A stretch of DNA of 64,000 nucleotides, taken from contig NZ_CP010836.1 of the NCBI RefSeq assembly GCF_000935025.1, positions 620,001-684,000 of the forward strand, written 5' to 3'. The notes under the pieces were generated by a model. That model made no database searches and was not told the DNA's origin. It saw only the letters and a list, made by a program, of their open reading frames with translations. This DNA is from Sphingomonas hengshuiensis (GTDB taxonomy: Bacteria > Pseudomonadota > Alphaproteobacteria > Sphingomonadales > Sphingomonadaceae). A program made the position numbers and the translations under genes. This document shows, piece after piece, positions 50,827 through 62,210 of this stretch (positions are counted from its first letter, which is position 1; the number at the start of each line of letters is the position of its first letter).

Positions 50827-52710
50827 CTAGAAGCTGGCCCAGTCGCCGCCGAAATCGTCCGATGCCATCATCGCGGGCGCCATCGCCGGAGCGGGCATTG
50901 CGGGCGTTCGCGGCACCGCCTCGGCATAGGGGCTCGGCTCGCGCCGCGCGGCGCGGCGCGTGGCGGCGGGCCCGACCTTGAACCGCGCCGATTGCGTCGA
51001 GAGCGTCGAAACCTCGGTCGCGAGGTTGCGCGCCGCCGCCGAGGTCTGTTCGACCATCGCCGCATTCTGCTGCGTCGACTGGTCCATGACGTTCACCGCC
51101 GTCGCGATCTCGGCGATCGTCGTCGATTGGGCGCGGTTGTCATTGGCCATCGTCTCGACGAACTCATGGACCTGCCCGACGCTGCCGGTGATTTCGGCGA
51201 GCGAGGCGTCGACTTTCTTGACCGCGCTGACCGCGACGACGATGTCGGCCTGAGTCGCGGTGAGCTGTTCGCGGGCGCGCTTCGATTCCTCTTCGGCGCG
51301 CATCGCCAGCGCGGAGACGAGGTCGGCGACGACCGCGAAGCCGCGCCCTGCCTCACCCGCACGCCCGGCCTCGACCGCGGCGTTCATCGCGAGGACGCGC
51401 GTCTGGAACGCGATCTTGTCGAGACCCTCGATCACGCTGTCGATGCCCTTCGCGCTGTCCGACACGCGATCCATCGCCGTGGTCGCCTGGACCGCGGTCG
51501 AGCGCCCGGATTCGACGATCCCGATCGCGTCCTGCGCGCAGCCGACGGTGCGGTCGGCGGCGTCGGCGCTGGAGCGGAGCCGCGCGTTCATCTGCGACAG
51601 CGCAGCCGAGGTCTCCTCCAGGCTCGCGGCGTTGCTTTCGGTGCGGCGCGCAAGATCGTCCGACGCGGCGGCGATTTCGCCCGATCCGGTCTCGATGCTC
51701 TGCGACGCTTCGGCGAGCGCGGCGATGAGGTCGCGCAGATTGCCCAGCGCCTTGTTGAAGTTGCCGGCCAGCGTGCGATAGGCGGCGGGGACGCCATCGG
51801 GAATGGTCGCGGTCAGATCGCCCTCGGACAGCAATTGGAGCTTTTCCGACAGGACCGACACGATCGCCTGCTGATCGGCGTCCGACTGCGCCTTTTCGAA
51901 TTCGGCCTCGGCCTTGGCGATGGCGTTCTCGCGGAAGACCTGGAGGGCGGCGGCCATGTCGCCGATTTCGTCGCGGCGGTCGGTGCCGGGAATGTCGTCG
52001 CCGGTGCTGCCCTGCGCCAGATCGCGCATCCGGCCCGTGATCTGCGCCAGCGGGCGGGTGATCGAGCGGCTGACGATAACGATGACCGCGACCAGCGCGA
52101 GCAGGACGAGGATGACGACGGTGCCCAGCCGCCACGCGGCTTCCTGGACGGCGGTGCGGATCTCTTCGTTGAACACGCCGGTGGCGATGACCCAGTTCCA
52201 CGGCTTGAACCCGCGAATATAGGAGAGCTTGGGCTTCACGCCCGAACCGTCGGGCATCTTATAATCATATTGGACGAAGCCGTCGCCGACGGAGTTCGCC
52301 TTTATGACCATCTCGCGATAGTGGAACTTGCCGCTCGCGTCGGGCTTTTCGAAGACGTTGGTGCCCTGAAGCTCCGGCTTGGCCGGGTGCATCAGCATGT
52401 TGTGCCCGGTATCGAAGACGAAGAAATAGTCCTTGCCGTCCTTGCCGAAGCGCATCGCGCGGACTGCGTCCTGCGCGGCCTTTTGCGCCTGGGCGCGCGT
52501 CATGCGGCCGGCCTGTTCCTCGGCATAGAAGCGATCGAACTGGCTATAGGCGACGTCGAGCGTCTGCTTGGTGCGGCTGTTGAAGCTCGCGTTGAGCTCG
52601 CTGTCGAGGCGCTGCACCGACAGCGCGAGGACGAGGATGAGCCCGATCAGCGACGCCGCGCCGATGACGAGGATGCGCGAGCCGATTTTCATGCGCGCCA
52701 GAAATGCCAC
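50827..52710 (-). CDS. Methyl-accepting chemotaxis protein with single Cache domain
   Basis: A 627-residue chemoreceptor. Layout: TM1 (residues 11-33), sCache_2 domain with MRFGKDGKDYFFVFDTGHNM, then LSYIRGFKPWNWVIATGVF, TM2 (residues 192-212), HAMP (SRSITRPLAQITGRM) and the MCP signaling hairpin near 440-480 (TRVLAMNAAVEAGRAGEAGR). The Cache domain would bind a small organic molecule in the periplasm. No che genes lie in the window. Confidence 0.92.
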   Translation of the reverse strand: MAFLARMKIGSRILVIGAASLIGLILVLALSVQRLDSELNASFNSRTKQTLDVAYSQFDRFYAEEQAGRMTRAQAQKAAQDAVRAMRFGKDGKDYFFVFDTGHNMLMHPAKPELQGTNVFEKPDASGKFHYREMVIKANSVGDGFVQYDYKMPDGSGVKPKLSYIRGFKPWNWVIATGVFNEEIRTAVQEAAWRLGTVVILVLLALVAVIVIVSRSITRPLAQITGRMRDLAQGSTGDDIPGTDRRDEIGDMAAALQVFRENAIAKAEAEFEKAQSDADQQAIVSVLSEKLQLLSEGDLTATIPDGVPAAYRTLAGNFNKALGNLRDLIAALAEASQSIETGSGEIAAASDDLARRTESNAASLEETSAALSQMNARLRSSADAADRTVGCAQDAIGIVESGRSTAVQATTAMDRVSDSAKGIDSVIEGLDKIAFQTRVLAMNAAVEAGRAGEAGRGFAVVADLVSALAMRAEEESKRAREQLTATQADIVVAVSAVKKVDASLAEITGSVGQVHEFVETMANDNRAQSTTIAEIATAVNVMDQSTQQNAAMVEQTSAAARNLATEVSTLSTQSARFKVGPAATRRAARREPSPYAEAVPRTPAMPAPAMAPAMMASDDFGGDWASF

Positions 52711-52838
52711 TATCTCAAACTCCGCGATCCGTATCGCCTCGTTATAGGAGGACGTCGGATGCGGTCGTCGGCGCTAGGGGTTTTACCGGAGTGGCACGTT
52801 GCGGGGTTCGGCCTGCTATCGTGCGCCGGATCAGGGGA

Positions 52839-53294
52839 TCAGTGGTGGTCCGAGCCCGGACCGGGATCGCCCGCGCCGACGACCTTCGCCTGCACCATGA
52901 TCGTCTTGCCCCCCGCGAATGCGAGCGACAGCGGGACGCTCTGGCCCGGCTTCACCGCGGGGCCGAGGTCGTACAGCATCACATGCTTGCCCCCCGGCGC
53001 GAAGGCCAGCGTGCCGCGCGGCGGGACGGGCACGTCCTTGATCGGCGCCATCGACATCATGCCGCCGTCGCCCTTCATGCTTTCATGCAATTCGCTGCGC
53101 AGCGCGGCGGGGGTGGTGACGGCGAGCAGGGTGTCCGCCTTGTCCCCGCCGCTGACGCTGAAATAGGCGGCGCCCGGGCGCCCGGCGACGGCGGGGAGGC
53201 GCACCCAGGCGCCCTCGACCTTCAGCTCCGCAGGCTGTTGCTGGCACGCGGTCAGCAGTAACGCCGCCGTAACGATGCCTGAAAATCCGCGCAT
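52839..53294 (-). CDS. PCu(A)C-type copper chaperone lipoprotein
   Basis: A 151-residue periplasmic lipoprotein with lipobox LLTAC (Cys17). The copper-binding pattern is visible: [20 protein letters not shown] near residue 67 (His and Met), then [10 protein letters not shown] near 103 (His-x-Met), close to the H(M)x10Mx21HxM signature. It delivers Cu(I) to cytochrome oxidase. The start at MRGFSGIV is chosen over the upstream ATG. The gene is divergent from dnaK. Confidence 0.88.
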   Translation of the reverse strand: MRGFSGIVTAALLLTACQQQPAELKVEGAWVRLPAVAGRPGAAYFSVSGGDKADTLLAVTTPAALRSELHESMKGDGGMMSMAPIKDVPVPPRGTLAFAPGGKHVMLYDLGPAVKPGQSVPLSLAFAGGKTIMVQAKVVGAGDPGPGSDHH

Positions 53295-53338
53295 ATGCCA
53301 CACTCCCATTTCGAGAAACTCCCTAGAATCTCGTGGTT

Positions 53339-53369
53339 CTTGCGGCAAGCGGAACCGCACCTATATCCG
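53339..53369 (+). promoter_or_regulatory. RpoH-type heat-shock promoter for dnaK
   Basis: CTTG (53339-53342), exactly 17 bases, then CCTATATCCG (53360-53369) match the alphaproteobacterial heat-shock consensus CTTG-N17/18-CYTATNTNNG at every defined position. It ends about 88 bp before the dnaK ATG on the plus strand. Confidence 0.8.
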
Positions 53370-53456
53370 CATCCACAACGCCGATCGCGTCGCCTGATTG
53401 CTGGGGCGCGAGAGGTTAAGTGTTTGATTTTTGAACTCTGGGGGCCACGAGGGACC

Positions 53457-55373
<1,917 letters not shown>

Positions 55374-55384
55374 CGGACGCCCCT

Positions 55385-55503
55385 CCCTCTCCCCTTCAGG
55401 GGAGAGGGCCGGGGAGAGGGGGAGTCGGGGGATGTGCGCGCGTGTCGTCGACACCGCACTTCCCCTCTCCCAACCCTCTCCCCTGAAGGGGAGAGGGCTT
55501 TTT
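55385..55503 (+). terminator. Palindromic repeat with terminator-shaped hairpin before dnaJ
   Basis: The family C element has a left arm at 55385-55420 and a right arm ending at 55497. Both contain the hairpin CCCTCTCCCC-n4-GGGGAGAGGG. The right hairpin (55474-55497) is a perfect 10-bp stem with a 4-nt loop, followed by CTTTTT. It looks like an intrinsic terminator. GGGGAGAGGG in its 3' arm is also the only Shine-Dalgarno sequence before the dnaJ ATG at 55508. Confidence 0.7.
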
Positions 55504-55507
55504 GATT

Positions 55508-56626
55508 ATGACCACCGAAGTCGATTTCTACGAACTGCTCGAATGCGAGCGCACCGCCGATGACGCGACGCTCAAGTCCGCCTATCGGCGGCTGGCGATC
55601 AAATATCATCCGGACAAGAATGCCGGGTGCAAGGAGCATGAGGACAAGTTCAAGGCCATCAACGAGGCCTATGACTGTCTGAAGGACCCCCAGAAGCGCG
55701 CGGCCTATGACCGGTTCGGCCATGCCGCGTTCCGCAATGGCGGCGGCGGAGGCGGGGGCCATGGCGGGGCGCAGGACTTTGGCGGGTTCAGCGACATTTT
55801 CGAAAGCGTGTTCGGCGAGTTCATGGGCGGGCGCGGCGGGCGTCCGAACCTGCGCGGCGCCGATCTGCGCTATGACATGGAAGTCACGCTCGAACAGGCG
55901 TTCCACGGGCACGAGACCGAGATCACGGTCGATGTGTCGGGGGTGTGCGACACCTGTGACGGCACCGGCGCGAAGCCGGGGACGCATGCCAAGACGTGCC
56001 AGCAGTGCAACGGCCATGGCAAGGTGCGCGCGCAGCAGGGCTTTTTCATGGTCGAGCGGACCTGCCCGATCTGCCACGGCGCGGGCCAGGTGATTGCCGA
56101 GCCGTGCCGCGATTGCCGCGGCGAGGGTCGCACCGACAAGACCAAGACGCTCAAGATCAACGTGCCGCCGGGCGTCGACGAAGGCACCCGCATCCGCCTG
56201 ACCGGCGAAGGCGAGGCCGGGGCGCGGGGCGCACCGTCCGGTGACCTGTACATCTTCCTCCACGTCAAGAAGCACGGGCTGTACCAGCGCGAGGGCACGT
56301 CGCTGTTCGCGACGGCGCCGATCAGCTTCACCACCGCGGCGCTGGGCGGCGAGATCACGATTCCGGGGCTCGACGGCGAAAAGCACGTCATCCGCATCGC
56401 GCCGGGCACGCAATCGGGCCGCGAAATCCGCCATCGCGGCGCGGGCATGCCGGTGTTGCAGGGGCGCGGGCGCGGCGACCTCGTCATCCGGCTCGACGTC
56501 GAGATGCCGAGCAGGCTGACTGCGCGGCAACGCGAACTGCTCGAGGAATTCCGCGCGACCGAGACGGGCGAGGAATGCCCCGAGGCGACGGGGTTCTTCG
56601 CCAAGCTCAAGGCGGCACTGGGATGA
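55508..56626 (+). CDS. dnaJ: Hsp40 co-chaperone DnaJ
   Basis: A 372-residue J-protein with all domains of a class I DnaJ. The J domain (residues 3-70) has YHPDKNAG. A Gly-rich linker has a run of Gly with [20 protein letters not shown]. Four CxxCxGxG repeats follow ([32 protein letters not shown]), then the C-terminal substrate-binding domain. It stimulates DnaK ATPase. It shares the dnaK transcript, but a repeat with a hairpin separates them. Confidence 0.97.
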   Translation: MTTEVDFYELLECERTADDATLKSAYRRLAIKYHPDKNAGCKEHEDKFKAINEAYDCLKDPQKRAAYDRFGHAAFRNGGGGGGGHGGAQDFGGFSDIFESVFGEFMGGRGGRPNLRGADLRYDMEVTLEQAFHGHETEITVDVSGVCDTCDGTGAKPGTHAKTCQQCNGHGKVRAQQGFFMVERTCPICHGAGQVIAEPCRDCRGEGRTDKTKTLKINVPPGVDEGTRIRLTGEGEAGARGAPSGDLYIFLHVKKHGLYQREGTSLFATAPISFTTAALGGEITIPGLDGEKHVIRIAPGTQSGREIRHRGAGMPVLQGRGRGDLVIRLDVEMPSRLTARQRELLEEFRATETGEECPEATGFFAKLKAALG

Positions 56627-56646
56627 AGACCGGACGTCGGTGCGCG

Positions 56647-57642
56647 TTACCGCGCGCCGGCGACCGTTCCCGCGACAGTGAAGGTCGCGTCCGCCGGGCT
56701 TGACCCTATGCGTTCCAGGCGACTGAATACATAGGCGAATTCGGCGCCTTGCGGGCCGAAGAAGCCGCCATCGACGCGGATCGACTGGACCGTTACGCCG
56801 CCCGATCCGGGCAGCGGCGCCGGGCCGGGCGCTTCGGCCGGCCCGCCGATGAGCCCGGAAGTGGCCTCCATCAGGTTGCCGATAATGTCGTGCGTGCCGA
56901 GCGCGACTCTGCTGGCGCCGTTAGACCCGACGAGGGTAAGCCGCGACGTGAATTGGCCCGTGGTCAGGTCGACCGAGAGCGTGGCGCTGCTGGGTGCAAG
57001 ATCATATTCGACCAGCGTCCCCGATCGCTTGTCGAAGGCGCGGCCACGAACTGCGATTCGCGTAAATGCGACGCTGGGGACGTTGGGAATGTCGGTGTTG
57101 AGCGTGGGTACGCCGAGCACGCAATAGCTGCCCTGCGATTGCCCCTCCACCAGCAGCGAAGTCGTGCGCGAATAGATGCCTGGCGTGGGCTGGACGACAT
57201 CGAAGCGCGTCGTCACGCCACTGACCGAGTCGGTTCTGGTGTAGGCGGAGGTTGCGCTGGCGCTGCCCGAGATGCGGTTGGCAACGCCGAACGTCGTGCC
57301 CAGCTGGGTGAATGCTTCGCCCGTGGGATTGTACGACACCGATCCGCTATTCAGCGCGTAGAAGGGTGCATTCTGTAACCAAGGCGCACCACCGCCGACC
57401 GCTCCGCCGAAGGCGATACAGCCCGATGCGTAATTCTGGATGCCGGTGAGCGAGGCTAACGTCGCGTAGCTGGGGCTGGCAGATGGTGCGGGCGTCGGCG
57501 CAGAGGGCGATGGCGTCGGAGTTGAAGGCGTCGGCGTGACCGTGCCCACAGAACCGCCGCTGCCGCTGGTGCTTCCGCCACCGCCCGAGCAGGCAGCCAG
57601 AACCGCAAGGGCAGAAACGCCCATCCACTTTATCCCGATCAT
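56647..57642 (-). CDS. Secreted lipoprotein with Ser/Thr/Pro linker
   Basis: A 331-residue lipoprotein with lipobox LAAC (Cys18). A low-complexity linker follows (TPTPSTPTPSPSAPTPAP), then a mostly beta C-terminal domain. Its Gly/Ser/Thr-rich strands and the segment FGPQGAEFAYVFSRLERIGS resemble transferrin-binding-protein-B-like or HupA-like barrel domains of surface lipoproteins (tentative). It is divergent from the NYN gene. Confidence 0.65.
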   Translation of the reverse strand: MIGIKWMGVSALAVLAACSGGGGSTSGSGGSVGTVTPTPSTPTPSPSAPTPAPSASPSYATLASLTGIQNYASGCIAFGGAVGGGAPWLQNAPFYALNSGSVSYNPTGEAFTQLGTTFGVANRISGSASATSAYTRTDSVSGVTTRFDVVQPTPGIYSRTTSLLVEGQSQGSYCVLGVPTLNTDIPNVPSVAFTRIAVRGRAFDKRSGTLVEYDLAPSSATLSVDLTTGQFTSRLTLVGSNGASRVALGTHDIIGNLMEATSGLIGGPAEAPGPAPLPGSGGVTVQSIRVDGGFFGPQGAEFAYVFSRLERIGSSPADATFTVAGTVAGAR

Positions 57643-57825
57643 GTATCCCCCCCCGTCCGCCAGAATATGGCGGCCACACCAACCGTAGGGCAAACCAAAG
57701 CCGCGCAAAAGGCTAGTTTTACTTCGACTTTCGACCGAAGAGGGTTTCTACCAACTCCGAATTTGCGGCAACGCGCGTAGTTTTGGAGTAGGCGCGGGGC
57801 GGGCGCACAGGCCCAAGGAGCATCC

Positions 57826-58725
57826 ATGACGACCGACAAGACCCCCGACCGCCGCATCGCGCTCCTGATCGACGCGGACAATGTCTCGCACGGCAAGATC
57901 GCGGCGATCCTGGCCGAACTCTCCAAATATGGCACGGCGAACATCCGCCGCGCCTATGGCGATTGGGGGAGCGACGGGCTGAAGGGGTGGAAGGCCAAGC
58001 TCCACGACTTCGCGATCCGCCCGATCCAGCAGTTCAGCTATACCAGCGGCAAGAACGCGACCGACATCGCGCTGGTGATCGACGCGATGGAACTGCTCTA
58101 CACGCAGAAGCTCGATGCCTTTTGCATCGCGTCGAGCGACGCCGATTTCACCCCGCTGATCATGCAGCTCAAGGCCAATGGCCATGACGTGTACGGCTTT
58201 GGCGAGCGCAAGACGCCGACGCCGTTCGTCAATGCGTGTACCGCGTTCCTGTATCTCGACAGCATCGACAAGGCAGTGCCGGTGGCGCCGGCCGACGAGG
58301 GCGAGCCGGTGCCCGCGACCAAGGCCAAGCCGGCGGCGAAGGCCAAGCCGGGCGCCCCGGCAAAGCCCGCCGCCAAGGCCGTAGCGGCTGCGGCGCCTGC
58401 GAAGAAGACGCTGACGCAGGACGAGACGCTGGCGACGCTGCTCCGCGGGGCCGTGGAGGCAGCGGCGCGCGACGATGGCTGGGCCGAAATGGGCGCGGCG
58501 GGCAGTGCGGCGAAGCGGCAGGCGCCGATCGACCCGCGCAATTACGGGGTGAAGAACTTCCCCGGGCTGTTCGAGGCGACAGGGCTGTTCGAGATCGCCA
58601 AGACCAAGGCGGGGCATTTGTATGTCGCCGACAAGCGCAACAAGGACCGCGCGGCGGAACCCGGCGGCGAGGCGCGGCCCCCCGCGCTCGACGCATGGGG
58701 CTTTCCCGTGCGCGACGGGGGCTGA
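57826..58725 (+). CDS. NYN-domain protein with OST-HTH/LOTUS-like C-terminus
   Basis: A 299-residue protein. The NYN (PIN-like RNase) domain covers residues 8-145: IALLIDADNVSHGKIAAILA, SGKNATDIALVIDAMELLYT and AFCIASSDADFTPLIMQLKA supply four conserved acidic residues. A Lys/Ala/Pro-rich linker follows. A C-terminal OST-HTH-like domain ends NYGVKNFPGLFEATGLFEIA. This is the LabA/limkain layout and suggests an RNA-binding nuclease. Target unknown. Confidence 0.82.
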   Translation: MTTDKTPDRRIALLIDADNVSHGKIAAILAELSKYGTANIRRAYGDWGSDGLKGWKAKLHDFAIRPIQQFSYTSGKNATDIALVIDAMELLYTQKLDAFCIASSDADFTPLIMQLKANGHDVYGFGERKTPTPFVNACTAFLYLDSIDKAVPVAPADEGEPVPATKAKPAAKAKPGAPAKPAAKAVAAAAPAKKTLTQDETLATLLRGAVEAAARDDGWAEMGAAGSAAKRQAPIDPRNYGVKNFPGLFEATGLFEIAKTKAGHLYVADKRNKDRAAEPGGEARPPALDAWGFPVRDGG

Positions 58726-58764
58726 CGCTGGCGAGGACCTGTGGCTTGTTCCACCGGTGCCATC

Positions 58765-58975
58765 TTTCCAATCCTCCCTCGCCGGGGCAGGGCAATCGCA
58801 TATGGCATCGGGCCAACATAAACGCCGTCATCCCAGCGAAGGCTGGGTCCATTCAGCCACTCCGCTCGACCCAAAAGCCGCTACGTAGCACCGAATGGAT
58901 CCTGACTTTCGTCAGGATCACTCGGGTTTTGTCAAATGCGATTGCCCGGCTTGGCGGGGAGGATTGCGTAACGAC
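58765..58975. repeat. Palindromic repeat, family A copy 2
   Basis: A 211-bp element opening TTTCCAATCCTCCCTCGCC and closing GGCGGGGAGGATTGCGTAACGAC (in parts), the same ends as copy 1 at 11741. The interior differs and contains a nested second palindrome with CATCCCAGCGAAGGCTGGG and a GGATCCTGACTTTCGTCAGGATC region. No gene lies in this interval. Confidence 0.65.
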
Positions 58976-58998
58976 GCCCTCCGTTCAGTCGCGGACGT

Positions 58999-59442
58999 TC
59001 AGATCTTTGGCTGCCTTACTCCTGCGTACCAAAAGGTCGTGGCGGACAGCGACGCGACAGCGGCAAACGCCAGAAGGAATTTAATGACCACGCCACCCTG
59101 CATGTAGAGGCCGTGTGGGTTGACGGACGGCGCAGGCGCAGGAGCCAGCGGGAGCCAAACAGCGATCGCGCCAGCAAGGACCACGAAGGGCAAGGCGGCG
59201 CCGATCAGATAATAGACCAAAGCGCTTTTATGAAAACGCCGCAACGCGAGGTGAATCGGGAGGCCGACCGAAAGCGCGGCGCCATAGCCGAACAAAATCA
59301 AGACCGACATGATGAGGAGAATATCTGCGGCATTCGCATCTCCTCTATCTCCGATTACCGCTTTGAATCCGGTCCCAAGCAACAACGGAACAAGTATAGG
59401 CAGCGGAGCCAGCGCAAACGCCTTTATCTCTCGCTCGCCCAT
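58999..59442 (-). CDS. Membrane protein of unknown function
   Basis: A 147-residue protein with four hydrophobic segments (LAPLPILVPLLLGTGF, ILLIMSVLILFGYGAALSVG, ALVYYLIGAALPFVVLAGA and IKFLLAFAAVASLSAT). The start MGEREIK follows GGGGAAAGG; an upstream ATG at 59466 is possible. GC is a little lower than the neighbours. No family is recognised. Confidence 0.5.
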   Translation of the reverse strand: MGEREIKAFALAPLPILVPLLLGTGFKAVIGDRGDANAADILLIMSVLILFGYGAALSVGLPIHLALRRFHKSALVYYLIGAALPFVVLAGAIAVWLPLAPAPAPSVNPHGLYMQGGVVIKFLLAFAAVASLSATTFWYAGVRQPKI

Positions 59443-59566
59443 CGCCTTTCCCCTTCTTCGTGACACCTCAGCTCAAGCTATATCGTTCTATGCCCGCATT
59501 CAACTAACTACCAGCCGTTTAGGTACACCCTCGGGCCCCGAAGCCCCCCGCAACCCGCAACCCCCC

Positions 59567-61198
59567 TCACCCATGGTGCCGCGCCTCCGCCAGGTCCAGC
59601 TCGCGGGCGAGTTTTCGCGCGGTTTCGCTGCCGATTGCGCGGGTGCGGATGAGTTCGGTCAGGCGGGCGCGTTCGGCGCGGACGCCGACCAGGCGGAGTT
59701 CGGTGTTGAGCCGGTCCTGTTCGCGGCTCTGGCCGGGGGCGTTGGCGGTGCGCGCCTCGATCCGGTCGCGATAGACTTCCATCGCGCGGGCGCCGGCTGC
59801 GGCGTAGAGGTCCGGGTCGTCGTGATCCTCGGCCAGCGCGTGCTGGTGTCGCTCGATCGCGCGGATCGCGGCTTCGGCGGTGGCGATGCGGGCCATGTCC
59901 TCTTCGGCGAGCTTCGACGGTTCCTGCGGCATGGTCAGCCCCTTGAGCAGGATCGGCAGCGCGATGCTGGCGAGCAGCAGCGACGCGATGATCACGCCCG
60001 CCGCCAGGAAGATTGCGAGATCGCGCGCGGGGAACGGGCTGCCGTCGCCCATCGTCAGCGGCAAAGTGACGACGCCCGCCAGCGTGATCGCCCCGCGCAC
60101 CCCGGCGAACGACATTGCCGCGACCAGCCGCCAGCCGGGATTGTCGGTATCGTCGCTGCCGCCGCGTTTGCGCAGGATGGTCAGGTGCAGCGAGGTCCAC
60201 ACCCACAGGAAGCGCAGTGCGCCGAGCCCGGCGACGATCGCCAGGACATAGGCCGCGAGCCACCAGGGCGAGCCATGGCCGGTCAGCGCGACGGTGCGCT
60301 GCGCGCCGCCGAGGATCGCGGGCAATTGCTCGCCCAGCAGCACGAAGATGATGCCGTTGAGCGCGAACTGGACGGTATCCCACACCGAATTGCGCCGCAT
60401 CCGGGTGACCGCCATCGCCTGGCGCGAGATTTCGGCATAGGTCATCGTGACCCCGGCGGCGACCGCGGCGAGGATGCCCGAGGCATGGAGATGCTCGGCG
60501 AGCAGATAGGCGCCGAACGGGATCAGCAGGCTGACCAGGATCTGCGAGCCCGTTTCCTCGCCCCAGCGGCGCGTCACCCATGCCTTTGCCCGCGTCACCG
60601 CCAGCGTCACGAGCACGCCGGTCGCCATGCCCGCGCCGGCGACCCACAGGAAATTGAGCGCGGCGGTGCCTGCCGAGAAGCTGCCGGTCAGCGCGGCTGC
60701 AATCGCGAAGCGCAGGCAGACCAGCCCCGAAGCATCGTTGAGCAGCGATTCGCCCTCGAGGATGTGCATCATCCGCTTCGGGATCGGCACGCGCGCGGCG
60801 ATTGCCGAGACTGCGATCGGATCGGTCGGCGAGACCACCGCTGCCAGTGCAAAGGCGACCGCGAGCGGCATTGCGGGGATCATCCAGTGGATGAAGAACC
60901 CCATGCCGATGACGGTGAGCAGCACCAGCCCCAGCGCCAGCTCGACCACGGTGGGAAGATCCTTGAGCAGTTCGTCCTTGGGGATGCGCCACCCGTCGAG
61001 GAACAGCAAAGGCGGCAGGAACAGGAACAGGAACAGCTCGGGATCGAGTTCGACACGGTACGAGGTCGACAGCCCGATCAGCGCGCCGAGCGCGATCTGG
61101 ACGAGCGGGGTGGGAATCGCGACGGGCAGCATGCGCGCGCCCGCGCCGCTGACGACGACCGCGAGCAGGAGGAACAGGGCGATCGACAGCGATTCCAA
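59567..61198 (-). CDS. CPA1-family Na+/H+ antiporter
   Basis: A 543-residue membrane protein with about 12 helices in the first 420 residues, then a charged cytoplasmic tail. Ion-path motifs are visible: AAVVSPTDPIAVSAIA near 120 and EGESLLNDASGLV near 148 (the conserved ND pair), with FAGVRGAITLAG near 368. The tail (about 120 residues) is helical, Glu/Arg-rich and may regulate the antiporter. The start follows CTTGGAATCG and has only a weak ribosome site. Confidence 0.9.
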   Translation of the reverse strand: MESLSIALFLLLAVVVSGAGARMLPVAIPTPLVQIALGALIGLSTSYRVELDPELFLFLFLPPLLFLDGWRIPKDELLKDLPTVVELALGLVLLTVIGMGFFIHWMIPAMPLAVAFALAAVVSPTDPIAVSAIAARVPIPKRMMHILEGESLLNDASGLVCLRFAIAAALTGSFSAGTAALNFLWVAGAGMATGVLVTLAVTRAKAWVTRRWGEETGSQILVSLLIPFGAYLLAEHLHASGILAAVAAGVTMTYAEISRQAMAVTRMRRNSVWDTVQFALNGIIFVLLGEQLPAILGGAQRTVALTGHGSPWWLAAYVLAIVAGLGALRFLWVWTSLHLTILRKRGGSDDTDNPGWRLVAAMSFAGVRGAITLAGVVTLPLTMGDGSPFPARDLAIFLAAGVIIASLLLASIALPILLKGLTMPQEPSKLAEEDMARIATAEAAIRAIERHQHALAEDHDDPDLYAAAGARAMEVYRDRIEARTANAPGQSREQDRLNTELRLVGVRAERARLTELIRTRAIGSETARKLARELDLAEARHHG

Positions 61199-61278
61199 GG
61201 CAGCTTCCCGATGGTTGCGCTGCGGTCGTAGAGGGCGGCGGCGGTGCGGGACAACCCCTTGAAACCAGACTTATTCGC

Positions 61279-62085
61279 TCAATGCCCGTCGTCGCTCCAG
61301 TGCGGCGGATCGCTGAGCAGCTTGAATACCCCATAGCTTTTGCCGATGCGGTGGAGATCGGCGTTGCTCTCGCCCGATCGCGGGGCGGCGAGGGGGCGGG
61401 GGGCGCCGGTGGCGTCGCGGACGGTGATGGTGCCGGTCCAGCCGATCGTCATGTCGACGGCGCGCCCCTCGATATGGCGCGAGGTGAGCGAGGGCTGGTA
61501 GGCGATGGCGAACAGGTCGACCATCTCCTGCGCGCCCCGTTTCGAGCGGGCGGTGTCGCCATGGTCCCAGCGGATCGCGCAGCCGGGGAGGGCGGGGACG
61601 GCACCGGGCGCGACATCGCCCTTCGCGATGCGCCAGCAATAATGCATCAGGTGCGCGCGGGTGCGGTTGCGCAACGTGGCGGAGAGCGTGACGCTGGCGC
61701 CGGCGTCGCGCATTGCCTGGACAAAGGCCTTTGCCTTGTCGCGAAAGGGCGGGGCGAGATCGGCCAGCGCCGCGCTGTTCGGGAAGCGCGCCTGGTTTGC
61801 GTGCCACCATGCGGCGCCGCTGAGCGGGGCGGGCGGGTTGGCGGCGGCGGTGAGCGCGGCCCAGGTCTGGCCGCCGGGATCGATGCGTCCGTCGGGCGCG
61901 GTGCGACCCATCACGCGCGACTGAAATCCCTTGATCGCGGCGATCGTCCTGGGGCCGCAGGTGCCGGCGGTGGGCAGCGCCTCCTGCCCGGTCGCGGTGA
62001 GCCACGCGTTGAGCAGATGCTGGACGACGATCACGTCCGCCAGATCGTTCGCCCCGCCCGTGCCGACCGATGCCGCGATAGCCAT
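61279..62085 (-). CDS. Peptidoglycan-binding protein with M15-like peptidase domain
   Basis: A 268-residue protein without a signal peptide. The N-terminal half has a PG-binding_1-like repeat (VQHLLNAWLTATGQEAL, then CGPRTIAAIKGFQSRVMGRT). The C-terminal part shows TSRHIEGRAVDMTIGW (His-x6-Asp-like VanY/M15 zinc site) and SDPPHWSDDGH. It resembles phage-type endolysins or D-Ala-D-Ala peptidases. A lysin role, for example with an unlinked holin, is possible but not shown. Confidence 0.75.
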   Translation of the reverse strand: MAIAASVGTGGANDLADVIVVQHLLNAWLTATGQEALPTAGTCGPRTIAAIKGFQSRVMGRTAPDGRIDPGGQTWAALTAAANPPAPLSGAAWWHANQARFPNSAALADLAPPFRDKAKAFVQAMRDAGASVTLSATLRNRTRAHLMHYCWRIAKGDVAPGAVPALPGCAIRWDHGDTARSKRGAQEMVDLFAIAYQPSLTSRHIEGRAVDMTIGWTGTITVRDATGAPRPLAAPRSGESNADLHRIGKSYGVFKLLSDPPHWSDDGH

Positions 62086-62210
62086 TCCGCTCTCCCCCGA
62101 TAGCGTGTCGGGCAAGCCTAGGGCACGAGGTGAACTTTGGGAAGCCAGCGATGACCGCCAAAAAAAGGGCGGCGTTCCGAAGAACACCGCCCAGTCGCGA
62201 GGTAACCCAA

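Noticed and set aside
59309..61231. A 640-residue plus-strand frame opposite the Na+/H+ antiporter
   Set aside because: Low-complexity Arg/Asp/Gln/His composition; the antiporter on the other strand is certain.
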